DNA of 32,138 bases, from positions 1 through 32,138 of the forward strand of contig CALUZC010000025.1 of assembly GCA_944325215.1 (NCBI GenBank), in the 5' to 3' direction. The notes under the pieces were generated by a model. The model saw only the letters and a program-made list of their open reading frames with translations, ran no database searches and was not told where the DNA came from. The stretch comes from an uncultured Mucispirillum sp. (GTDB lineage Bacteria; Chrysiogenota; Deferribacteres; Deferribacterales; Mucispirillaceae). Made by a program: the position numbers and the translations under genes. Shown one piece after another: positions 12,448 to 20,892 of the stretch; position 1 is the first letter of the stretch, and each line of letters begins with the position of its first letter.

Positions 12448-13131
12448 TTTTTCTATAAACATATGATAAACACTATTAGTAATTTCTTCATCAATAAACT
12501 TACAATCGTCTGAAATAACATAAGATACTCGGTCATTTCTTCTTAAAAATACCACTTTGAATCTATCATTTAGTATTTTTATCACGCCATACAACCCAAT
12601 ATTATTTACATATATATTATTACCTTTAAAAGAAGCTGATGCATGACCATCATCACTAAAAAGCTTAATTTTTTTAGTGCTGATTTCTGATTGTGGAGTT
12701 AGTAATATTACCCCCCCCCCAACAGTTACTCTATGAACTTCATCAATAGCTTTTTGATACATATCTTCATTGACACATACAAGTGAACCATGGTCTATAA
12801 CCATATGAAAAAAATTATCCTTAAATGGAAGATTGTCAACCGATGCAACTGACATTTCACCATGTAAACCACTTACATTAAATGACCTTATACAATAATC
12901 AATAGCTGTTTGAGATATATCTATACCATATACATTACATCCCTGCTCTGCTAAATATTTTATATTTGCTCCACCACCACAGCCCAATTCTAATGCATTG
13001 ATTTCTGAAGGTAAAACACCAGGGTATTTTTTATAATAAAAATTTAATAATTCTATAATTATAGAAAATGGATATTTCATCATAGCTCTATCATTAAGGC
13101 TACTATATAGTTTTTCCCAATGATTTTCCAT
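12442..13131 (-). CDS. Class I SAM methyltransferase with in-frame G10 tract (phase-variable candidate)
   Basis: A 229-residue Rossmann-fold methyltransferase of the Methyltransf_11 type: motif I ALELGCGGGANIKYL (about 46-60), the acidic end of strand beta-2 in YGIDIS, and VHRVTVGGGVILL (about 132-144) near motif III. The glycines of this last segment are encoded by ten consecutive G on the coding strand, in frame at n=10. Gain or loss of one G would frameshift and truncate the protein. It is convergent with the second carrier protein and divergent from the adenylating ligase. In C. jejuni a methyltransferase (Cj1300) sits among the homologous genes. A sugar- or acyl-O-methyl role is inferred. 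Confidence 0.85.
   Translation of the reverse strand: MENHWEKLYSSLNDRAMMKYPFSIIIELLNFYYKKYPGVLPSEINALELGCGGGANIKYLAEQGCNVYGIDISQTAIDYCIRSFNVSGLHGEMSVASVDNLPFKDNFFHMVIDHGSLVCVNEDMYQKAIDEVHRVTVGGGVILLTPQSEISTKKIKLFSDDGHASASFKGNNIYVNNIGLYGVIKILNDRFKVVFLRRNDRVSYVISDDCKFIDEEITNSVYHMFIEKL
12711..12720. repeat. C10/G10 homopolymer inside the methyltransferase gene
   Basis: Ten C on the plus strand, ten G on the coding strand. In DNA of about 30% GC such a run is very unlikely by chance and is the classic slipped-strand mispairing tract of phase-variable surface-modification genes. The present length keeps the gene in frame (ON). Confidence 0.9.
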
Positions 13132-13174
13132 AAAACTACACCTTATATTCCTAGTATTTTTTTACACTATCATA

Positions 13175-13204
13175 TTGCACTTTTATTTTCAACTTAAATA
13201 TAAT
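13175..13204 (+). promoter_or_regulatory. Promoter of the adenylating ligase
   Basis: TTGCAC (13175-13180) and a perfect TATAAT (13199-13204) are 18 bp apart, with a start expected about 25 nt before the ATG at 13238. The ligase thus has its own promoter, separate from the fabH-led unit. Confidence 0.55.
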
Positions 13205-13237
13205 ATAATATTTGCAATAAAGCATGGGGTTAATTTT

Positions 13238-14776
13238 ATGACAATACAAAAAGATCTTGTACAAATTTTTAAACGATATAGCACACAAAATGCACTATAT
13301 ACTTATAATACATATTATACATATAATCAGTTGTATTCTGCTGCTTCTAATATTACAAATATGATTTTAAATATTTCAAATGAAAAACAACCAGTAATTA
13401 TTATGGGCTCAAAAAGTTTTTTTACTCATGCAGGAATAATAGGTACTGTTATGGCTGGCTCTTACTATACTCCATTAAATGAAACTTTCCCTATTGAAAG
13501 AAATATTGATATTATAAAAATATCAAATGCGCAGAGTATAGTTATAGATATAGATGATTTTAAAAATTATGAAAATATATTAGATAGTATAGACGACTAT
13601 AATATAATATGCCCAGAAAAAGATTTAGAGTATATAACCAAACGTTTTCCAAACCATAAAGTTAGATGTAATGGACAATCAAAACAAAATATAGCAGCTG
13701 AGGAAAATGATGCTGTTTATATGTTATTTACTTCAGGAAGTACTGGCATACCGAAAGGTATTAAAATATCACATTATAACTTATATAACTATATAAAAGC
13801 TTTTACTAAAAGAAACTCAATTACTGATAACGATAGATTTATACAAATGAATGATTTAACATTTGATTTATCAGTTCATTCTTTATTTTTATCTATTTTG
13901 CATGGTGCATGCTTATATATACCTAGTAGCAGCGAAAGAATAAACCCAGTAAAATTTATTAATGACTACAGTATTACAAATATTCTAATGGTTCCATCAT
14001 CTATAGCGTTTATGAAAAAAATGAGAGTATTAAAAGATAATTCACTTATGTCCGTTAAATATTTATCATTTTGTGGTGAAACACTACCTTTTGATAATGC
14101 AATATTAATGGCCAAAGCAGCACCTAATGCAAAGCTTGAAAATTTATATGGTCCTACAGAGGCTACTATTGCATGTACATATTTTGAATTTGATAAAAAT
14201 ACCGAAGAATTAATAGAGTATTCTGGCTCTATGCCTATAGGAAATGCTTATGATGGAATGAATGTGGAACTTTTTGATAATAATCTAAATAAAATCATTG
14301 ATAATAGTATCGGGCAAATTGTATTATCTGGTAAACAACTTACTACAGGTTATGTTAATAATAAAGAACAAACAAAAGAAAAATTTATAATGATAGATAA
14401 TAAACTTCACTATATTACTGGAGATTTAGGTAGAGTTATCAATAATAAACTTGTATTTCTTGGCAGAAATGATGCTCAAGTGCAGATAAAAGGTTATAGA
14501 GTGGAAATTTTTGAAATAGAAAATGCAATATCCAAAATAAATGGTATAATTAGCAATGCTGTTATTCCAACACCTGTTGGTGCTGCTACTTATGAAAATA
14601 CAACAGCATTTCTTGTTTGCAACAAAGATATTGATACAAATAAAATAAAAGATGATTTATCTAAAACGCTTCCTAGCTATATGGTACCAAATAAATATAT
14701 TATACTAGATAATATGCCATTAAACTCCAATGGTAAAATTGATAGAAATCAGTTAAAGAAAATATTACAACCATAA
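13238..14776 (+). CDS. AMP-forming amino acid/acyl adenylating ligase
   Basis: A 512-residue ANL-superfamily enzyme that adenylates a carboxylate and loads it on a carrier. The P-loop LFTSGSTGIPKG is at about 163-174, followed by YGPTEAT (about 307-313), the TGD motif in YITGDLGR, the hinge GRNDAQVQIKGYRVE, and the C-terminal catalytic lysine in NSNGKIDR (about 501). The layout is that of a stand-alone adenylation domain such as DltA. The nearest carrier is the ACP at 12214, across the methyltransferase gene; the relation mirrors Cj1307-Cj1308. The substrate cannot be read safely from sequence. The start at 13238 gives a family-like MTIQKDLVQIF; the upstream extension overlaps the promoter. 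Confidence 0.85.
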   Translation: MTIQKDLVQIFKRYSTQNALYTYNTYYTYNQLYSAASNITNMILNISNEKQPVIIMGSKSFFTHAGIIGTVMAGSYYTPLNETFPIERNIDIIKISNAQSIVIDIDDFKNYENILDSIDDYNIICPEKDLEYITKRFPNHKVRCNGQSKQNIAAEENDAVYMLFTSGSTGIPKGIKISHYNLYNYIKAFTKRNSITDNDRFIQMNDLTFDLSVHSLFLSILHGACLYIPSSSERINPVKFINDYSITNILMVPSSIAFMKKMRVLKDNSLMSVKYLSFCGETLPFDNAILMAKAAPNAKLENLYGPTEATIACTYFEFDKNTEELIEYSGSMPIGNAYDGMNVELFDNNLNKIIDNSIGQIVLSGKQLTTGYVNNKEQTKEKFIMIDNKLHYITGDLGRVINNKLVFLGRNDAQVQIKGYRVEIFEIENAISKINGIISNAVIPTPVGAATYENTTAFLVCNKDIDTNKIKDDLSKTLPSYMVPNKYIILDNMPLNSNGKIDRNQLKKILQP

Positions 14777-14854
14777 TTACTCTTTTTTCTAGAATATTTT
14801 TTGCATATGGTATATAATAAGCCTGTATATATTTATATATTTTTGAGGTGTTAG

Positions 14855-16222
14855 ATGTTATCAGTAATTATTTTAGCTGCAGGCAAAGGCACAAGAATGA
14901 AATCAGAAAAACCAAAAGTGCTTTTTGAGGCTGCTGGTAAACCTATGATAGATTATACTGTTGAATTAAGTAAATCATTAAATCCTGAAAAAATTGTAGT
15001 AGTAACTGGCAATATGGCTGAAGCTGTGCAGGAACACTTACAAGATTATTCTGTAGAATTTGCACTGCAAAAACAGCAGCGTGGAACAGCAGATGCTGTT
15101 ATGGCAGCTCAGGATTTTATAGATTATAATGGCAAAGTGCTTATTTTATGTGGTGATATGCCATTAATTAAATTTGAAACTATTGATAGCTTCATAAAAA
15201 ATGTTAATGAAAAAATAGCTTTTATCAGTGTAAAAATGCAGCAGCCTAAAGGATATGGCAGAGTTGTGCGTTCTTCTGATAATAATGTTATAAAAATAGT
15301 AGAAGAAAAAGATGCTAATGAATATGAAAAACGTATTAATGAAGTAAATACTGGTGTTTACTTATGTGATGGAAAAGAACTTAAAAAGCGTCTTTCATCA
15401 ATTGATGATAATAATGCACAAAAAGAATTTTATTTAACTGATATTGTTCGCGATGGTGCAGAGGCTTACCTAGCAGAAGATGAAAGTGAATTTATGGGCG
15501 TAAATGATAGAATACAGCTTTGTGCTGCTTCTAAAATATTATATAAAAATCGTGCTGAAAAATATATGGTAGATGGTGTGTCAATTATTGACCCGCAATC
15601 ATGTTATATTGATGAGGGAGTTGAAATAGGCAGAGATACTATTATATACCCTAATGTATTTATTGAAAATGGCTCTAAAATTGGAAAAAATGTTGTTATC
15701 CGTTCTGGCTGCCGCTTAAATAAAGCAATAGTTGAAGAAAATGTAGAAATAAAAGATAACAGCTTAATTGAAGACTCATTTATCGGCTCTGGCTCATCAG
15801 TTGGTCCAATGGCTCATTTACGACCTGGCTCATATCTTGAAAAAGATAATAAAGTTGGTAACTTTGTAGAACTGAAAAAAGCAAGAATGGGTGAAGGCTC
15901 AAAAGCAAGTCACCTTACATATTTAGGTGATGCAGAAATCGGTAAAAATGTAAATATAGGCTGCGGCACAATTACATGTAATTATGATGGGTATAATAAA
16001 TATAAAACTATTATTGATGATAATGTATTCATTGGCAGTGATACTCAGCTTGTTGCACCTGTAAAAATTGGTAAAAATGTGCTTGTTGCAGCAGGCAGCA
16101 CTGTTACAAAAGATGTTGATGATAATGCCCTTGCCATATCACGCACTCCACAAAAAAATTTGGAAAATAAAGGCAAGGAAATAATGGACATTAATAAAGC
16201 TAAAAAGGAAAGTAAAAAGTAG
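14855..16222 (+). CDS. glmU: GlmU, bifunctional GlcNAc-1-P uridyltransferase / GlcN-1-P acetyltransferase
   Basis: This cytosolic enzyme makes UDP-GlcNAc for peptidoglycan and LPS. At 455 residues it matches the family's usual length. The N-terminal pyrophosphorylase domain opens with ILAAGKGTRMKSEKPKVL and has LCGDMPL and EVNTGVYL. The C-terminal left-handed beta-helix shows hexapeptide repeats and the acetyltransferase segment NFVELKKARMGEGSKASHLTYLGDAEIG with its catalytic His. The start follows GAGGTG. It heads a tight unit with the ClC channel 10 bp downstream, then uvrD and the epimerase. UDP-GlcNAc is also the precursor for flagellin sugars such as pseudaminic acid. Confidence 0.97.
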   Translation: MLSVIILAAGKGTRMKSEKPKVLFEAAGKPMIDYTVELSKSLNPEKIVVVTGNMAEAVQEHLQDYSVEFALQKQQRGTADAVMAAQDFIDYNGKVLILCGDMPLIKFETIDSFIKNVNEKIAFISVKMQQPKGYGRVVRSSDNNVIKIVEEKDANEYEKRINEVNTGVYLCDGKELKKRLSSIDDNNAQKEFYLTDIVRDGAEAYLAEDESEFMGVNDRIQLCAASKILYKNRAEKYMVDGVSIIDPQSCYIDEGVEIGRDTIIYPNVFIENGSKIGKNVVIRSGCRLNKAIVEENVEIKDNSLIEDSFIGSGSSVGPMAHLRPGSYLEKDNKVGNFVELKKARMGEGSKASHLTYLGDAEIGKNVNIGCGTITCNYDGYNKYKTIIDDNVFIGSDTQLVAPVKIGKNVLVAAGSTVTKDVDDNALAISRTPQKNLENKGKEIMDINKAKKESKK

Positions 16223-16232
16223 GTTATATAAA

Positions 16233-17987
16233 TTGAAATTAGTAAATTTCATACGCTTAAAATTTAGTTACCTTATTACTAAATATGAAGATGTTGTAAT
16301 TATTACAGTGGCAGTTGCCATAGGGATAGCTGCAGGGCTTGGAAATATTGTATTTCGCAGCCTTATACATTTTCTACAAAATACTTTATATGGTATTGAA
16401 AGTGAAGTTATGCTCTATAATCTGCAGGATACTTCCAACTGGAAAATTGTTGTTATACCTGCTTTAGGTGGTTTAGCTGTTGGTATTATTACAACAGTAT
16501 TTAAATCAAATGTTCATTCTGTGGCAGATGTTATAAAAGCCATATCACTTCACAGAACATTATCACCTGTTACTGCCGTTTTAAAAACTATTACATCAGC
16601 TATTACACTAGGCACTGGTGGTTCTGCAGGCAGGGAAGGACCAATTATAATGATTGGGGCATCTCTTGGCTCTGCTGTTGGCCAATTTTTTAAATTTTCT
16701 CATGTTAGAATGAGCTCTGCCACTGCCTGTGGTGCTGCAGGTGGTATTGCTGCCACATTTAATGCACCTATGGGCGGGGCTATGTTTGCTGCTGAAGTGC
16801 TGCTTGGTAAATATGGTGTGAGAACATTCAGCCCATTAATAGTTTCTGCTGTTACTGCGACAGTTGTAAGCCGTGCTTATTTTGGAGATGAAATAACTAT
16901 ACATGCTCCAGAATATGTGTTAAAAAGTCCGCTGGAATTACCACTTTATGCTTTAATGGGAGTATTCATTGCTTTTATTAGTGTATTTTTTATTAGGTTT
17001 TATTATAAAGTATCTGATGCTTTTAAGGAAATGGAGATACCAAAATTTTTAAAACCTGCTATTGGTGGGCTTTTTATGGGTATTATTGCCATATTCTGCA
17101 TTAATATTATGGGTGTAGGCTATGGCACAATTATAGAAATATTACAAAATAAAATTCCATGGTATATATTAATCGTTTTTGTATTTTTAAAAATTGTAGC
17201 CACATCACTTACATTAGGTTCTGGCGGCTCTGGTGGTCAGCTTGTTCCAAGCCTTTTTATTGGTGCTTCTGCTGGTGGTTTTTTTGGTGGTGTATTACAT
17301 TATTTATTTCCCGGGTTTGCTGGAAACCCAGAAACTTATGCACTTGTGGGAATGGGTGCCATGCTTGCTGCTGTTATAAGAGCACCTATTACTTCCATAC
17401 TTATACTTTTTGAAATAACCCAAAGCTACCATATTGTGCTGCCTGTTATGGTAACATGTATTATAGCTAACTTAATTTCTTCTCGTATTGAAAAGGACAG
17501 TATGTTTACATACAGCTTAAGCCGTGCAGGGTTTAATATTGACCATGGGGTAGAAAAAAGCATACTAGAATCCATAAAAGTAAAAAATATTATGTTAACT
17601 GATATTATTGCCTTTAATGATAATACGCCACTTGTGGAAATTAAAAAATCCATAGAGAAAAAACCACATGCTTATTTCCCAGTTGTTGATGATAACGGGT
17701 ATTTAACAGGTGTTATATCATTAAATGACTTAAAAGAAGAAATTTTTAGCGGCAAAAATGTGGAAACTACTTTGGCAAAAGATTTTGGCGCAAGAAAAAA
17801 TATAATAACAGTATCGCCTGAAGAAACATTAGAACAGGCAATGCGTGATTTTGGTATTAAAGAAGTGGGCGATTTACCAGTTGTGGAAATGGAAGAAAAC
17901 GGCATGAAGTTAGTTGGTCTTTTAAGAAGAAGTGATATAATTATAGCATATAATAAAAAAGTGGTGGATTTTGAACCAGATAAATAA
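16233..17987 (+). CDS. ClC-family chloride channel/antiporter with C-terminal CBS pair
   Basis: A 584-residue inner-membrane protein with about ten hydrophobic segments and the ClC signatures: GTGGSAGREGP (about 129-139, including the gating Glu), FNAPMGGAMFAAE and GSGGSGGQLVPS. After the membrane part, two CBS domains occupy about 450-575 (IMLTDIIAFNDN... and ITVSPEETLEQAM...), usually nucleotide-responsive regulatory modules. It appears to start at TTG 16233, preceded by AGTAGG, which overlaps the glmU stop. Its role next to glmU and uvrD is not obvious; it probably just shares the housekeeping operon. Confidence 0.93.
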   Translation: MKLVNFIRLKFSYLITKYEDVVIITVAVAIGIAAGLGNIVFRSLIHFLQNTLYGIESEVMLYNLQDTSNWKIVVIPALGGLAVGIITTVFKSNVHSVADVIKAISLHRTLSPVTAVLKTITSAITLGTGGSAGREGPIIMIGASLGSAVGQFFKFSHVRMSSATACGAAGGIAATFNAPMGGAMFAAEVLLGKYGVRTFSPLIVSAVTATVVSRAYFGDEITIHAPEYVLKSPLELPLYALMGVFIAFISVFFIRFYYKVSDAFKEMEIPKFLKPAIGGLFMGIIAIFCINIMGVGYGTIIEILQNKIPWYILIVFVFLKIVATSLTLGSGGSGGQLVPSLFIGASAGGFFGGVLHYLFPGFAGNPETYALVGMGAMLAAVIRAPITSILILFEITQSYHIVLPVMVTCIIANLISSRIEKDSMFTYSLSRAGFNIDHGVEKSILESIKVKNIMLTDIIAFNDNTPLVEIKKSIEKKPHAYFPVVDDNGYLTGVISLNDLKEEIFSGKNVETTLAKDFGARKNIITVSPEETLEQAMRDFGIKEVGDLPVVEMEENGMKLVGLLRRSDIIIAYNKKVVDFEPDK

Positions 17988-17998
17988 GGGGGCAGGCT

Positions 17999-20152
17999 AT
18001 TTTTAACGTAGATGAAGATTTAAATAAAAGGCAGGCAGAAGCTGTTAAAGAAACAGAAGGTCCAGTTTTAGTTTTAGCAGGGGCAGGCACTGGAAAAACT
18101 CGTGTTATTACATACAGAATAGCCCATTTAATAGTTAATAAAAATGTATCTTCCGGTAATATTTTAGCAGTAACATTTACAAATAAAGCAGCAGAAGAAA
18201 TGAAAAGCAGGCTGCAAGGACTAATAGGGCAGCTTTCTAATGCTGTATGGATGGGAACATTCCATTCTATTTGCTTAAATATCCTGCGTAATGAATCAGA
18301 ATATGTGGGGCTTTCAAAATCCTTTTCTGTTATAGACCAGGAAGACAGGCTTGCTTTAATACGCCAGATTACTAAAAGCCTAAATATTGACCCAAAACAG
18401 TTTCCACCAAAAGCATATCTGCATGCTATAAGTGCTTATAAAAATACAGAAAATTACGCTAGAAATGAAGAAATTGAAGAAAACTATCATTTACTAAAAA
18501 CAGTATTTCAAGCATACCAAAAAGAATTAGAACTTCAAAGGCTTGTAGATTTTGATGATATGATATCATTATGTGTGCGTCTTTTTAATAACTTCCCTAA
18601 TGTGCTTGAAAAATATAAAGACTTATATAAATACATATTAGTTGATGAATATCAGGATACAAATGCTGTTCAGTTTAGACTTTTATACATGCTTGCTGGA
18701 GATGACGGTAATTTATGTGTTGTTGGTGATGATGACCAGTCCATATACGGCTGGCGTGGTGCTGAAGTTAGAAATATACTAGAGTTTGATAAAGTATTTA
18801 AAAATGTAAAAGAAATAAAGTTAGAAGGTAATTACAGAAGTGGTAAAAGTATATTATCTATTGCAAATAGACTAATAGAAAATAATACATACAGACGTGG
18901 TAAAACTTTAGAAGCAAGCTCTGAAAAAGAAGCAGATGTTAGAAAGTTTGAGTTTAACAATGAATATGAAGAAGCAGAATTTGCAGCCAGCACAATTTTG
19001 AAAAAAATAGAAGAAGATGGCATAAACCCTGCAGATATTGCTATACTTTATAGGACTAATGCCCAGTCATTAAATTTTGAACGGGCTTTAAAAATGGCAA
19101 ATATTGCTCATAAAGTTGTGGGAAATATAGGGTTTTACCAAAGAAAAGAAGTAAAAGATATTTTATCCTACCTGAAATTTTCCAGTAATAAACGTGATGC
19201 TCAAGCATTTATGAGAAGCATTATTACACCAAAACGTGGTATAGGTAATTCTTCTATTGATAAGATTATATCATATGCTGAAGATAACGATATTGATATA
19301 ATGCAGGCTTTAAATGCTGATTTAAAATTTTTAGCAAAGCACAGGCAGGCAGTAGAAAGGTATATTTCACTTATTAAAAATATTGAAGATATTGAAAGTA
19401 TCCACAAAAAAATTGAGTATATTATTGATACTGTAAATTATAAAGAGATTTTAAAAAGCAGTGGTGAAGAAGCCGATGTAATTGATAGGAAAATGGAAAA
19501 CCTAGATGAGCTTATATCTGATGCTGTTCGTTTTGAAGAATCCAGTGGCTATTCACTAGCTGACTTTTTAGCAAGTGCTGCCCTTGTAACATCAAGCGAT
19601 GAAGATGCAGAACATTCTGTAAAATTAATGACAATGCATGCAGCAAAAGGGCTTGAATTTAAGATAGTATTTCTTACAGGTCTTGAAGAAGGGCTTTTCC
19701 CTTTAGGCAATGAAGAAGGTGATGCCAATATTGAAGAAGAACGCAGGCTTTGCTATGTAGGTGTTACTCGTGCTATGGAAATACTATATATTACAAGAGC
19801 AGTAAATAGAATGAGAAAAGGCAGGCATAACCACAGCATAGCTTCAAGGTTTTTAGGGGAGCTGCAGTTTGGTGCTGCTTTTAAATTTAATAAAGGTAAG
19901 ACACAAAATACTTTTACAAATATTAATGGAAATTATGCAGATTATATAAAAAATACTACCAATTCTCAAAAGAAAGAGTATAATAATGATAATAGTGCTG
20001 CTTTTTCTTCATCTACAAAAGTAAGACATTCAGTTTTTGGTGAAGGTGTTGTGCTTTTTAGTGAAGGAAGTGGAGAAAATGAAAAAGTTACAGTTCATTT
20101 TAAAAAGGCAGGTATAAAGAAAATTATTGCTAAATTTTTAGAACCTGCATAA
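17999..20152 (+). CDS. uvrD: UvrD/PcrA superfamily 1 DNA helicase, apparent AUU start
   Basis: This 3'-5' helicase acts in nucleotide excision repair and fork maintenance. All motifs are present: Q-motif NKRQAEAV, Walker A AGAGTGKTR, LVDEYQDTN (II), GDDDQSIYGWRGA (III), LEGNYRSG (IV), TMHAAKGLEF (V) and CYVGVTRA (VI). A PcrA-type C-terminal Tudor-like tail (VRHSVFGEGVV...) follows. The first ATG in frame (18200) would delete Walker A, so translation must begin earlier. Back to the in-frame stop at 17981 there is no ATG, GTG or TTG. ATT at 17999, six bases after AAGGGGG, is the only well-placed start and gives 717 residues. AUU is a rare start (known for infC, pcnB). It begins 11 bp after the ClC stop. 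Confidence 0.92.
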   Translation: MFNVDEDLNKRQAEAVKETEGPVLVLAGAGTGKTRVITYRIAHLIVNKNVSSGNILAVTFTNKAAEEMKSRLQGLIGQLSNAVWMGTFHSICLNILRNESEYVGLSKSFSVIDQEDRLALIRQITKSLNIDPKQFPPKAYLHAISAYKNTENYARNEEIEENYHLLKTVFQAYQKELELQRLVDFDDMISLCVRLFNNFPNVLEKYKDLYKYILVDEYQDTNAVQFRLLYMLAGDDGNLCVVGDDDQSIYGWRGAEVRNILEFDKVFKNVKEIKLEGNYRSGKSILSIANRLIENNTYRRGKTLEASSEKEADVRKFEFNNEYEEAEFAASTILKKIEEDGINPADIAILYRTNAQSLNFERALKMANIAHKVVGNIGFYQRKEVKDILSYLKFSSNKRDAQAFMRSIITPKRGIGNSSIDKIISYAEDNDIDIMQALNADLKFLAKHRQAVERYISLIKNIEDIESIHKKIEYIIDTVNYKEILKSSGEEADVIDRKMENLDELISDAVRFEESSGYSLADFLASAALVTSSDEDAEHSVKLMTMHAAKGLEFKIVFLTGLEEGLFPLGNEEGDANIEEERRLCYVGVTRAMEILYITRAVNRMRKGRHNHSIASRFLGELQFGAAFKFNKGKTQNTFTNINGNYADYIKNTTNSQKKEYNNDNSAAFSSSTKVRHSVFGEGVVLFSEGSGENEKVTVHFKKAGIKKIIAKFLEPA

Positions 20153-20196
20153 ATTTTATGGAAAACATAATTAATTATGTATAAATGGAGGATAAT

Positions 20197-20601
20197 ATGT
20201 TACTGAAAAAAATTGACCACATAGGCGTTGCTGTTAAATCAATTGAAGCTGCACTGCCATTTTACAAAGCTATGGGTGCTGATGTAAACCATATAGAAGA
20301 AGTTCCAAGCCAAAAAGTAAAAACTGCTTTTATTAAAATAGGTGAAACTACTATTGAGCTTGTGGAAGCTACTTCACCTGACAGCCCTATTGCAAAATAT
20401 TTAGAAAAAAATAGAGAAGGGCTTCACCACATTTGCTATGAAGTAGATGATGTGGCTGCATGCTTAAATGAACTTAAAGCTGATAATATACCATTAATTG
20501 ATAATGAACCAAAAGTTGGTGCTCATAATATGCTTGTAGCATTTGTTCACCCAAAAGGTAATAATGGTGTATTAACTGAACTTGCTCAACACCAGCATTA
20601 A
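20197..20601 (+). CDS. mce: Methylmalonyl-CoA epimerase
   Basis: A 134-residue VOC-fold enzyme that interconverts (R)- and (S)-methylmalonyl-CoA in propionate/succinate metabolism. Metal ligands are seen in KIDHIGVAV (His), LHHICYEVDD (His) and VLTELAQ (Glu). The start at 20197 lies 5 bp after GGAGG; the ATG at 20185 contains that ribosome site and is rejected. It is the last gene of the glmU-clc-uvrD run, 44 bp after uvrD. The other methylmalonyl genes are not in the window. Confidence 0.92.
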   Translation: MLLKKIDHIGVAVKSIEAALPFYKAMGADVNHIEEVPSQKVKTAFIKIGETTIELVEATSPDSPIAKYLEKNREGLHHICYEVDDVAACLNELKADNIPLIDNEPKVGAHNMLVAFVHPKGNNGVLTELAQHQH

Positions 20602-20612
20602 TATAAAATTAA

Positions 20613-20632
20613 AGGGGCTTTTAAAAGCCCCT
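20613..20632. terminator. Perfect 20-bp palindrome after the epimerase gene
   Basis: AGGGGCTTTT and its exact complement abut, giving a stable hairpin 11 bp after the stop codon. On the plus strand no U-run follows; on the minus strand TTTAATTTTAT does. It probably ends the operon, but the missing U-tract makes it a weak intrinsic terminator for the plus strand. Confidence 0.55.
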
Positions 20633-20700
20633 CTACCAATAATAAGTATATTCACAAGCATATTTATGATGCTTGGAATAATAAATAATTTGAGGACTAT

Positions 20701-20892
20701 ATGAAAAAAAAATTAATACTTTTTATTTTATTATTTCTTTTTGTTTCCACAATAAATGATGCTTATGCATATATTAGACCAGGTGCTGGTAATGATTTAA
20801 TACAAATACTTATTTCTGCTGTTGCAAGCATTGGTGCCTTTTTTAAAAATATAATTAATAAGATTAAATCTATATTTACTGGTAATAAATAA
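20701..20892 (+). CDS. Tiny secreted/membrane protein of the YI(D/R)PGxG type
   Basis: 63 residues: a Lys-rich N-terminus and hydrophobic signal segment (4-22) ending near AYA, then YIRPGAGNDLIQ, a second hydrophobic stretch (about 35-50) and a Lys-rich tail. I recall small proteins of the pattern YIDPGTGS..LQ..I.. followed by F.K and basic residues, encoded next to membrane sulfatase-like genes, which is the context here. The next ATG overlaps its stop (TAATG), so the two are coupled. The ribosome site GAGGA is good. Function unknown; probably membrane associated. Confidence 0.75.
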   Translation: MKKKLILFILLFLFVSTINDAYAYIRPGAGNDLIQILISAVASIGAFFKNIINKIKSIFTGNK

